Made by a program: the position numbers and the translations under genes
Notes under the pieces: model-generated
What the model was told of the DNA's origin: nothing
Databases searched by the model: none
Seen by the model: only the letters and a program-made list of their open reading frames with translations
NCBI GenBank assembly: GCA_014237395.1
Contig: JABZFP010000032.1
Location: 124,001 to 188,000 of the forward strand
Reading direction: 5' to 3'
DNA: 64,000 bases
Origin: Desulfobacteraceae bacterium
GTDB taxonomy: Bacteria > Desulfobacterota > Desulfobacteria > Desulfobacterales > UBA5852
Part shown: piece by piece, positions 27,671 to 36,400 of the stretch
Layout of the letters: the number at the start of each line of letters is the position of its first letter
Position numbering within the stretch: the stretch's first letter is position 1

Positions 27671-28864
27671 TTATGGTGATACAATAGGTGATCGATTCCC
27701 AACAGCATATTCAGGGACTGAGCTACATGCACAAATATCAGTCCCATTGCGTTCGTCCATGCAAAATCGGTTAGAGATAAAAGTAAGTAGGCTATCCATA
27801 TATTTGGCGCCAAGTTCCTGCTCTAATTGCCGTAATGCATCGGTAGCAGCAGCGATGGCGGCTTTTTCAGATGCGCAAATGAACGGTCCGCATTGATCAT
27901 ATGTGCCGGAAGAAAAATAGTTGGAGCACCCACACCAATTCATGCAATAATTACTGAGACTGCATTCTCTGCATTTCTGATTGGAAAGGATATTAGATTG
28001 TGAGCGACACTGTTTTACCTTCGAAAGGCCTTTTGAAATGTGTCCAATGCAGTGCTGGTTCACATCTCCTGCGCCGATAAGGCGTTCACAGGGATAAATA
28101 TTTCCGGAAGGTGCAAAAGCAAATTCCTTACATCCCATTTTGCAACGCTCTCCATCGGAGTACCCACCTTTAAGCAGCAACAGTATTTTACTGTCGATGA
28201 TGTTTATATAGTGAGGATCATCTTGACGGTAATAATCGACGTACATTATTGCTAAATCATGATAGATTTTTGCTAATAAAGCAGAGTCATTATAGGACCA
28301 AGAAGCTGAGAAATCTGGACTAAGGTATATTTGTCTTATCCCCAGAGATGAAAAATACTCGACCACTTCTATCAATGACCTGAATGTTCGGGGGTGAAAA
28401 ACAGCGTTTACGAGGACATTAGGAAGAAGCTGCAAAGCACGCTTAATCGTTCCTTCAACCAATCTGGAACTACCGCTACCATTTGGATGCTTTCTAAAAG
28501 CGTCCTGAATATGCGGTGGGCCGTCGCAACTGACGCAAAAAGTTATTTGGTGATGGCGGAGGAATTCCGCAATTTCATCGCTAAAAATAGTCCCGTTTGT
28601 CACGACGTCTAATGCTATTATATGTTCACAATACTGCGGATGGTTTTCTATTATATCCACGATGTCTTTTATCAAAGAATAATTCAGAAGGGGTTCTCCC
28701 CCAAAAAAACCGACATCAACAATTTCTTTATTGTTTGCATATTCGAAAATCTGGTCGATAATCATCTCGGCTATCTCAAGTGACATGACTGAATTATGCT
28801 TTTTTATATAGCAATAGGAGCAGTCAAGATTACACTTTTGAGTAATGCTCAGTGTATTTTTCAT
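27671..28864 (-). CDS. Radical SAM protein with SPASM-type C-terminus
   Basis: 397 residues. The radical SAM cluster motif CNLDCSYC (Cys11, Cys15, Cys18) opens the protein, followed by the SAM-binding GFFGGEPLLNY. The C-terminal third carries a SPASM-like set of cysteines: RCKMGCKEFAFAPSGNIYPC, then CRECSLSNYCMNWCGC and CGPFIC, enough for two auxiliary iron-sulfur clusters. This architecture is known from peptide and protein maturases (anSME, sactipeptide and quinohaemoprotein types). It is first in a two-gene operon with the 140-aa protein, which may be its substrate or helper. A further Cys-containing tail (CACSSVPEY) is unusual. Confidence 0.85.
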   Translation of the reverse strand: MKNTLSITQKCNLDCSYCYIKKHNSVMSLEIAEMIIDQIFEYANNKEIVDVGFFGGEPLLNYSLIKDIVDIIENHPQYCEHIIALDVVTNGTIFSDEIAEFLRHHQITFCVSCDGPPHIQDAFRKHPNGSGSSRLVEGTIKRALQLLPNVLVNAVFHPRTFRSLIEVVEYFSSLGIRQIYLSPDFSASWSYNDSALLAKIYHDLAIMYVDYYRQDDPHYINIIDSKILLLLKGGYSDGERCKMGCKEFAFAPSGNIYPCERLIGAGDVNQHCIGHISKGLSKVKQCRSQSNILSNQKCRECSLSNYCMNWCGCSNYFSSGTYDQCGPFICASEKAAIAAATDALRQLEQELGAKYMDSLLTFISNRFCMDERNGTDICACSSVPEYAVGNRSPIVSP

Positions 28865-28970
28865 AGCATTTAAACAACAAGAGGTTGGGGTTATCTTGGA
28901 AAGCTATAACTATCTTCAAGCACCAAGTGCTCATAGCTAAAATAAATAAAGGGAAATAGAACCGAGTTAG

Positions 28971-29211
28971 ATGGCAAGAGGATTAGTAGGAGGCGACAGA
29001 AAGAAACGAAATGATAATCAGCTATTGAAGCAAGCAGAATATTATAAACGACTAAAGATAGGCACGCCTTTTTGATGTGTCAATATTAGACTTAAATCAT
29101 CAGCCGGGTATTTTCCCAAAAAAACAAGCAATATACAAAATTGACGATTTGCAAAAATATTACATGGAATTACAGACATTAATCGAGCTATCGACTTTTG
29201 GATTTCTATGA
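28971..29211 (+). pseudogene. Small frameshifted ORF
   Basis: ATG 28971 opens MARGLVGGDRKKRNDNQLLK and stops after 34 codons at a run of five T. Skipping one T restores a long frame (VSILDLNHQPGIFPKKQAIY and on to TFGFL) ending at 29211, giving about 80 residues. A single-base insertion in a homopolymer is the simplest reading; sequencing error or programmed slippage is also possible. The family is unknown. The rest of the gap 28865-29355 shows nothing else. Confidence 0.5.
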
Positions 29212-29355
29212 ATTGACCTCTCGGCTGAATATACGGAAGGAAGGGAAAATGTCTGGGCTGTTTTTAATTGAGCGTTTGTATTGGGGCTGGATGGGGACAA
29301 CACAAGACTTAATTTTGATATAGTAGGGAAAATATTTATTTATTCACATAAATAT

Positions 29356-29431
29356 TGGTGCCCCCGGCAAGAATCGAACTTGCGGCACATGGATTAGGAA
29401 TCCAATGCTCTATCCACTGAGCTACGGGGGC
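29356..29431 (-). tRNA. tRNA-Arg (anticodon CCT)
   Basis: 76 nt including an encoded CCA. Acceptor arms GCCCCCG and CGGGGGC pair fully, the D arm is GCTC...GAGC, and the anticodon loop reads TTCCTAA with anticodon CCT. The T arm contains GTTCGATTC. The 5' end is at 29431 and the 3' end at 29356. tRNA-Arg genes are common integration sites, and a tyrosine integrase gene ends 22 bp from the 5' end. Confidence 0.97.
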
Positions 29432-29453
29432 TTTAGGTAATTAAGACAGGGTG

Positions 29454-30539
29454 TTACAAAGCTTTTTGAGACTTAATTTTTTCATCAATTTGGTGAATTG
29501 TGCCCGAAATTGTGCCCGAGATTGAATCAAAGTATTTTTCCTGCTTTTCCGCAGCAGCCCTCAGGTCACTGTCATTCACGATATTGTAGCGGTCGAAAAC
29601 GGACCTTGTTTTGTGGCCTGAGATCATCATGGCCACCCGCTCAGGAATGCCGGATCGCACCATATTTCTGACGGCGGTCCGCCTGAAATCGTGAAAGTGT
29701 CTTAGGCCAATCTTGGCGTCTTTGCAAGCCTTTTTCCAAGTCTTATCAAACCGTTTGACCCTGTCATTGCCAAACCTGTTAAGGAAAACATAGGGCAGGG
29801 GAGCCCTTCGATTGTCCCATCGAGATTGGAGGATCGCCTTTACCTCGGTGTCGACGTAAATGGTCCTTCCATCATCGTTTTTCGTCTCTCCGACCTCCAA
29901 GCGGACAATTCCCTGCTTGCGGTCCACCTGGCTCCAGGTCAATTTCGCGATTTCTGAGACCCGCCAGCCGGTCTTGTAGGCGAACGTGATGAAGTCTTTG
30001 AGATATTCCGGGGCCACTTCACGCACAGCCAAGAACTCGCCATGCTCGAAGAATCCCTTGCGAGCGTTGTTTTCCTTCAGCATCGGGATATAGGGTACGC
30101 GGTCCACCAGAGGGGGCGATTGATTCTTGCCGAGATTGAGCATGCGTTTCAAAGCGGCCAGCTCGCGATTGATGGTGGCGTTGGCGGCCTTCTCTTGCAT
30201 TCGCGTCTCGACAAACTCGCTAATCTTCTGTGTCGAAATTGCAGGCACCCGATATCCTTCAAAAGCCTCTTTAAGTTTAGCGACACTCCTTTCCGCCCGT
30301 TTGATTGATTTTTTATGGTTGATCCGGTAGTCCCGCAGAAAATCCTCTGCAAGCTGATCGAAGTTGACCTTTTCAAAGTGGATGCCGGGGAGCTTTCCCT
30401 GCGAAATATTGCCCTCCCGACGGTCCAACAGTTTCTTGGCCACCATCTTCTTGGTGCTTTTGGAGCTTTCCCGGTAGGCGTTCCCGTTGCGGTAGTACTT
30501 GATCCACCAGACATTGCCTCTGCGATATAGACTTCCCAT
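29454..30539 (-). CDS. Tyrosine recombinase / integrase
   Basis: 361 residues. The N-terminal arm-binding segment (SLYRRGNVWWIKYYRNG) precedes a SAM-like core-binding domain (about 65-150) and the catalytic domain. The full catalytic set is visible: Arg193 in TGWRVSEI, His283-x-x-Arg286 in FHDFRRTA, His309 in ISGHKT and nucleophile Tyr318 in FDRYNIV. It should excise and integrate the element bounded by the tRNA-Arg gene. The gene is transcribed towards the tRNA. An unusual C-terminal repeat ISGTISGTIHQ is present. Confidence 0.93.
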   Translation of the reverse strand: MGSLYRRGNVWWIKYYRNGNAYRESSKSTKKMVAKKLLDRREGNISQGKLPGIHFEKVNFDQLAEDFLRDYRINHKKSIKRAERSVAKLKEAFEGYRVPAISTQKISEFVETRMQEKAANATINRELAALKRMLNLGKNQSPPLVDRVPYIPMLKENNARKGFFEHGEFLAVREVAPEYLKDFITFAYKTGWRVSEIAKLTWSQVDRKQGIVRLEVGETKNDDGRTIYVDTEVKAILQSRWDNRRAPLPYVFLNRFGNDRVKRFDKTWKKACKDAKIGLRHFHDFRRTAVRNMVRSGIPERVAMMISGHKTRSVFDRYNIVNDSDLRAAAEKQEKYFDSISGTISGTIHQIDEKIKSQKAL

Positions 30540-30628
30540 TTTTTACCTCCATCACGACCTTGACGGGCTCAAAATGGGTTTTGAAACCCTAATTCAATTT
30601 CCCATCAATTTTCAATCGGATTTTTTGA

Positions 30629-30665
30629 AAAGGCACTTTCAGAGTCTGCCAATGAAAGTGCCTTT
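30629..30665. terminator. Hairpin between int and upstream genes
   Basis: A perfect 13-bp stem AAAGGCACTTTCA (30629-30641) with TGAAAGTGCCTTT (30653-30665). On the minus strand it is followed by TTTTC, so it probably ends transcription from 31.2 kb before the integrase gene and separates integrase control. Confidence 0.7.
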
Positions 30666-30758
30666 GGTTAATGCATCGTGGCAATTTAGATGAGCTGATC
30701 AGGGGCAATTTCAAATTCTTGGTGACTCGTACCAATCCTAACCAGTCATTACGGATAT

Positions 30759-31241
30759 CTACTTCTCAGGAGTGATCCCAAGAAATTTCATTGCTGTTTT
30801 ATGAGCTTTGCGAAACTCACGTTCAGAACCAGGGCCACCGCCATTAACAGGACGTGCCCCTCTTGACGCCCTCTCTCTTGCAATTCGACCCAAACAGCTA
30901 ATAAAAAGGAAAATATATTTCAGATTTTGATCTTCGAAGTTGTTCATATCGATCCATAAACACATTGCCGCCATTTCGATCTCACTTGCTGCCCATGTTG
31001 TAAATCTTGTGTAATCCGCCGATTTTTGAAATTCAGCAAATTCTTCTGCATTTTGGGCATTACATTTCAAATATGCTATCTCTCTATTAATAGCAGATTC
31101 AGGTATTTTAGGTTCATGAGCCCTGATAAGTGGCTCATAGAACTCTGTCCTTTCAAGATCGCGTAGTCCGCGAATACGGTTGTCCGTGTTCAGTGCCCTT
31201 CTTATGGTTTCTATTTGAGTATCGTTCAGTTTATAAAACAT
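30759..31241 (-). CDS. Hypothetical protein of the integrated element
   Basis: 160 residues, mostly helical by composition, beginning MFYKLNDTQIETIRRAL. Contains a run WAASEIEMAAMCLWIDMNN and a Gly/Arg-rich loop (ASRGARPVNGGGPG). Not recognised. It sits 14 bp downstream of the AlpA-like gene on the same strand, so they are probably co-expressed. Confidence 0.6.
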   Translation of the reverse strand: MFYKLNDTQIETIRRALNTDNRIRGLRDLERTEFYEPLIRAHEPKIPESAINREIAYLKCNAQNAEEFAEFQKSADYTRFTTWAASEIEMAAMCLWIDMNNFEDQNLKYIFLFISCLGRIARERASRGARPVNGGGPGSEREFRKAHKTAMKFLGITPEK

Positions 31242-31255
31242 GATAGAGTTCTCCT

Positions 31256-31462
31256 CTAATATTTTTGTTTGTTTGCTTTAATAAAATCTTCGAGATCATT
31301 GATGTCGATGAACATCTTTCGTCCTACTTGAACGAAAGGCAGTTGGCCGTCCCAAATCTGACTCCGCCAGAACCATTCGGTAGCCCCGATTTCCGTGACC
31401 AACTCTTTGATAGAGTAGAGTCTTTTCTCGGGCACATTTTGGGCACAGCCGCTTGCAGACAT
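31256..31462 (-). CDS. AlpA/excisionase-type helix-turn-helix protein
   Basis: 68 residues. The block YSIKELVTEIGATEWFWRSQ, then LPFVQVGRKMFIDINDLEDF, is the winged helix pattern of HTH_17/AlpA proteins, which act as excisionases or regulators of prophage integrase genes. Its place one gene from the integrase fits a recombination-directionality factor or integrase regulator. Confidence 0.75.
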   Translation of the reverse strand: MSASGCAQNVPEKRLYSIKELVTEIGATEWFWRSQIWDGQLPFVQVGRKMFIDINDLEDFIKANKQKY

Positions 31463-31527
31463 TTGAAATTACTCCTGATATTTTGGTCAACTGGATTGCC
31501 TATCCAATGGTCTCATGATCGAAATTG

Positions 31528-31555
31528 GGTATGGGGCCATCGCTGACCCCATACC
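31528..31555. terminator. Hairpin after the ParB-methyltransferase gene
   Basis: A 9-bp perfect stem GGTATGGGG (31528-31536) with CCCCATACC (31547-31555), 11 bp beyond the stop codon at 31566. No T tract. Confidence 0.55.
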
Positions 31556-31565
31556 GGACATATCC

Positions 31566-33173
31566 CTAACAGGCCGGGCCGCTCTCAAAGACAGTTTCGT
31601 AAGAAGACGAGGTTTCCGATGCGGGTTCAGCTACCCCAGGTGCAGAAGCCTGCTCGGGAACTTCAGCAAGGATGGACTGACTCACGTATTCGATCATAGA
31701 TTTGGCCTTGGTTCCCAGATCAACGCCGAGCTTCTTAGCAATGACAGACTTATACTGCCGCTCCCGTTCATAGCCGATGGCTTCGCGATTGAGTTCACGG
31801 GCGACCTTGACGGTCGTTCCGCTGCCAAGGAAGGGATCGAGCACCATGTCCCCTTCGTAGGAGAACATTCTGACCAGACGGGCAACGAGTTCGTCTGGTA
31901 ATACGGCCGGGTGCCCTTCCTTCTGGCTCGCCGGTTTTATCGCCCAGATCCCGGAAGCCCACTGGCTCAATTCCTCTTTGGTGATTCTGGAGTTTAGGAC
32001 GATTTCATCAGGGGGAGTGTCCCTCTCTCCCTTTTTACGGAAGATGTAGACTGGGGCATGGCCGATGAGAATCCGATAGCCAGTGTGAGGAGTATTGTCG
32101 GACAGGAACTTTGAGATATCCATGCTTTGTGCATGTGTCCAAACTGTCCAGACGATGAGATCCGACAGGTAGACTTGATGCTTGCGGAGAAAGCTCTGGT
32201 ATTTATGGCCGACCAGCTGGATCTGGCTGTATTTGTTATTGCCCTTGGCTCCTTTGAAGTTGTGGATGTCTCCCACGACCATGGCCATGATGCCTCCGGG
32301 CACCAACACTCTACTGGCTTCCGCCATCACTTCCTGCATGTTTTCCCAGTGCTCGGCGTAGGAGATTCCCTTCTCGAATTCCATGCCGATGCAGAAGGGA
32401 GGGCTGGTGACGATGAGGTGAACCGACTTGTCTGGCAGTTCGCCCATGTCCTTGGCATCTTTGAAATAGACGCCGGGGATATCGCCTTCAGGAAATTCAA
32501 TCCGTTCTATGGCGGGTGTTTTGCCTTTTTGGACGAATTTGTCGATGGTCGTATCCAGGCGTTTCGCGGTCCATCCAAAATCAAGGGCTCGCTTTGCCAT
32601 CCGTTCTATGTGTTTGGTGTTCCCCAGCTTTGATAGAGCCACGCCGTGGGCCGTAGTGAGTACACCGTCTTCAATCTTAGTTTGGACAGATTCCGGCAGT
32701 TCCAGGAGCCGGATCTTTTGCGAGATCAGAGCCGGCGAGCCATATCCGAGGGTTTCGAGGTCACGCAGGCTGTAACCGTACTTATCCCGCATCGATTTGA
32801 TGTGCAGGGCGACTTCAATCGCGTTTAGGCTCTTACGCTCCATGTTTCGCTCAAAGGAGTAGTGAGCGATTTCGCCCAGCGGCATGGAGTCCAAAACGAC
32901 GCACTGGACAGCTTTCCAACCGAACTCGGCAATGATGGTAAGCCGGCGTGTGCCGTCGATGACCATGTACGAATCGTCAACGTCACTTTTACAAACGGTA
33001 AGTGGTTCGAGGAGGCCGTTTTTTCGGATGCTCTTTTGCAGCGACTCCTGGTCACCCTGGCTCCTTCGCGGATGGCTCAAAGGAACCGACAAATTTTCCA
33101 TCGGGATGTCAATGACTTGAGGGTTATTGTTGAGTTCGTTTGCCGTTGTCTGAATGCTGGTGAAATTTTTCAT
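31566..33173 (-). CDS. ParB-like nuclease domain fused to a DNA methyltransferase
   Basis: 535 residues. The N-terminal ParB/sulfiredoxin-like domain (about 20-115) has SIRKNGLLEPLTV and YMVIDGTRRL, followed by a helical ParB-type HTH region (about 125-235). The C-terminal part is an N4/N6 amino-methyltransferase of beta order: catalytic TSPPF at 256-260, then the SAM-binding DPFLGSGTT at 446-454. Such fusions occur in phages and integrative elements; they may protect the element's DNA from host restriction. Recognition sequence is unknown and no cognate restriction gene is adjacent. The C-terminal 40 residues are Ala/Ser/Glu-rich and likely disordered. Confidence 0.88.
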   Translation of the reverse strand: MKNFTSIQTTANELNNNPQVIDIPMENLSVPLSHPRRSQGDQESLQKSIRKNGLLEPLTVCKSDVDDSYMVIDGTRRLTIIAEFGWKAVQCVVLDSMPLGEIAHYSFERNMERKSLNAIEVALHIKSMRDKYGYSLRDLETLGYGSPALISQKIRLLELPESVQTKIEDGVLTTAHGVALSKLGNTKHIERMAKRALDFGWTAKRLDTTIDKFVQKGKTPAIERIEFPEGDIPGVYFKDAKDMGELPDKSVHLIVTSPPFCIGMEFEKGISYAEHWENMQEVMAEASRVLVPGGIMAMVVGDIHNFKGAKGNNKYSQIQLVGHKYQSFLRKHQVYLSDLIVWTVWTHAQSMDISKFLSDNTPHTGYRILIGHAPVYIFRKKGERDTPPDEIVLNSRITKEELSQWASGIWAIKPASQKEGHPAVLPDELVARLVRMFSYEGDMVLDPFLGSGTTVKVARELNREAIGYERERQYKSVIAKKLGVDLGTKAKSMIEYVSQSILAEVPEQASAPGVAEPASETSSSYETVFESGPAC

Positions 33174-33316
33174 TTGAATTGTCCTTTCCGAAAATTAGAT
33201 GATTAAGAGAATGATTCGACTACCCGCTAACCGTTGAATTTTTCACCTCCTTTCAGGCTTTGATTTGCGTCTTTGTCTCTGTTGCCGAAATGGATAACGG
33301 AAAGGTGACAATTTTT

Positions 33317-33343
33317 TTGAAAAAACTTGAACAAAGATAATAT
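33317..33343 (+). promoter_or_regulatory. Weak candidate promoter of the TPR-CHAT gene
   Basis: TTGAAA (33317-33322), a 15-bp spacer and TAATAT (33338-33343), about 100 bp before the start codon. The region is AT-rich, so chance matches are easy. No other feature was found in 33174-33441. The GGAAGGG ribosome site is just before ATG 33442. Confidence 0.3.
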
Positions 33344-33441
33344 TTGTAATATTTCCAAATGGATAAAAGCATATCTGCTAAAGAAAATTTGAAATACACC
33401 GATAAAGTTAGGAATCGACTTTAATATATAGGAAGGGATTC

Positions 33442-36400
33442 ATGTCCTACTCTCGAACGGAATTTGCTGAGCATATTTTGGTACTGTCTGCTGTATTAAT
33501 CGTGATGGCTATCCGGCCATCCTATGCGATGGAGACGGACGATAAGCTTACTGGTCGATTGTTATGCCAAGCGTCAGAATTGAAAGAAGAAGGATATTAT
33601 CTGAAAGCGATACCGCTATACAGACAGATCCTGGCCATACAGATAAACAGTGATGGGGATAATTTGGAATTAATCGCTAAAAGAAATTTTGAATTGGGTG
33701 AGATCCTGTGTTTAGCTGGAAAATACACAGAGGCAAAAGAGTGTCTTGAAAAATCTCTTGAAATAAGAACGGAACTATTTGGGTCAGACAGCCTCGGAGT
33801 GGCGGAAAATTGCAATCAGATTGGGTTATTTCTCACTTCGATGGGAAAATACGAAAAAGCAGAAAAATATTTGCACCAAGCCATCACTATAAGGGAAAAA
33901 GTGTATGGGGATAATCACATATTGGTAGCAGAGTCTCTATTGAATAAAGCAATATTATATTTATCGCTTGGAGAAAATGAAAATGCAGAAGAATTATTAA
34001 TAAGAGTTTTAAAAATACAAAAATCATTGCTCAAAAGTGATGATCCTGAATTTATTAAAACGTTAAACTCATTTGGATGGTTACATATTAACAGTGGGGA
34101 TTACCTTAAAGCTATAAATACTTGTGAAGAAGCATTAAGTATAGGTGAAGCAAATTATGGGAATAAGCATCCGTATATCGCAGATAGCCTATATAATCTA
34201 AGCCTATCACTAAATTACCAAGAAAAATATGAAGAATCAATTCGTCAGGGTAGAAAATCCCTCCAAATGAGACAAGAATTTCTTGGTAATGAACATCCCG
34301 ATGTAGCGTTCAATATGCATTCTATTGCGATGACCTATAGCAACCTTGATCAATATGATATCGCGGAATCAATATTTAAAGAAGCACTATTAATTAATGA
34401 AAAGGTTTTCGGATCGAAATCTTTCATTTTATTAGGCACGGTAGACTACTTAGGATGGATATATAAAGTCCGTGGTAATTATCCAGAAGCATTGCCTTAT
34501 TATGAAAGAGCTGTAACGATTTGTAAAAAAAATTATGAATCAAACAGTTTAGAAGTTGCCACACAATATAAAAATCTTGCTGAAATATACTATTATCTTG
34601 GTGAATACGATAAAGCTGAAAATCTGCTTGATGAGGCAATAATAGTTTTTATGAAAACGCTTGATATGGATCATCCACGTATTGCCGCGACCTATTCATT
34701 AATTGCATTTACCAATCATGCAAAGGGCGATCAAAAAAAGGCTGAAGAGTACTATATAAAATGTATAGATATCAGTGAAAAGAAAATTGAGAAAAATCCG
34801 AAAAATTTCGCTACCACTCTAAACAATTTAGCAACATTTTATATGGAAGTGGGCAATTACGAGAAGGCAATACTATATTTTCAGCGAGCCTTAGATATCT
34901 TTGAAGGAACGATTGGAACAGATAACAATACGGTCGCTGCTATTTTAAATAATATGGGTCGACTCTACAATAGTATGGCTGACTATGAAAAAGCGGAATC
35001 GCTATTTAACCAGTCACTTCTCATATTTGAAAAGACTTTAGGGCCGGACCACCCCAATACCGCAGTGGTTTTAGATAATTTAGCGATTCTTTACGAACAT
35101 CAAGATGAGTATAAAAAGGCTGAGAGATTATACACAAGGGTATTGAATATCCGAGTAAATAAGCTTGGACCAAGCCATCCATCCGTTGCTCGAACACAAA
35201 ATAATCTGGCTACGATTTACTTGTTTTTAAAAGAGAACGAAAAAGGCATAAAATTATTGCGGCAAGTATTAAAAACAAAAGAGGAAAATATTGGCATTGA
35301 TAATCCATCTTATGCGAAAAGCCTTAATAATTTAGCAACGATACTTTACAGGTTGGGTGATTATGAAGAGGGCGAGGCTCTTTACCTTCAAGCTTTAAAA
35401 ATATGGGAAAAGACACTCGGCCCCGACCATCCAGAAGTTTCTACAGCATATGGCCATTTGGCACATCTATATGCGATTATGGGTGACTATAATAAAGCCT
35501 ATTCCTTTGCTGTTAAGGGCATAAGAATCGATAATAAAACTATTGACCAAGTTTTTGGTTTTACATCAGAAGCCCAGCAACTAAAGTTTATTTCATCGAA
35601 TACATTTGATTCGCATTTTTATTTAAATCTTATTGTCAGTAACCATCTGAATGATTCTTTCAAGAGGAAAGAAGCTCTTGATTTTTGGTTTAAAAGGAAG
35701 GGCATAGTTTTAGACATCCAGAAAAGATTCCAAGTGGCCGGTACCATGAGCAAGGATCCCGAAATCACCAATCTAATAATAAAACTGAATGATGTCCGGG
35801 CCAAGCTATCCAAATTGACTTTTGCAGAACGTCTACCAGAAAACGAGAATAATTATAAAAAAATCTTAGATGAACTGGAAAATGAGAAAGAAATGCTGGA
35901 ATCTCAAATTAGCCGAATCAGCAAGCCCTATGCTTTGAAACAAACAGTTATTAAGGCGAGCAGTGAACAAATTGCTCGAGAGCTTCCTGTTGGGACCGCT
36001 TTAATTGAATTCGCAAGAATCGAGACCACAAAATACAACAGTAAGGATCAATCCGAAAGCATTCCGCTTTACCAATACGTTGCTTTTATTCTTCATGCAG
36101 GCCAAGGCGATGATGTCAGTATGGTTGATCTCGGTGATGCCGACAATATCGACCGGGCTATAGTAAAATACAAAAAGCAGCTATCTGAAAGCGGGAATGG
36201 GAATGCTGAAAACGCTTTAAGAATATCTAAACAGTTGTACGATTTGATTTTCAAACCCTTGAGTGAAAGACTTGATAATACGAAAGAAATATTCCTTTCA
36301 CCTGACGGAAGCCTGAATCTAATACCTTTTGAAGTGCTGCAAGGACCAGATGGGAAGTTTTTAATCGAGGAATACACTTTTAACTACTTGTCAGCAGGCC

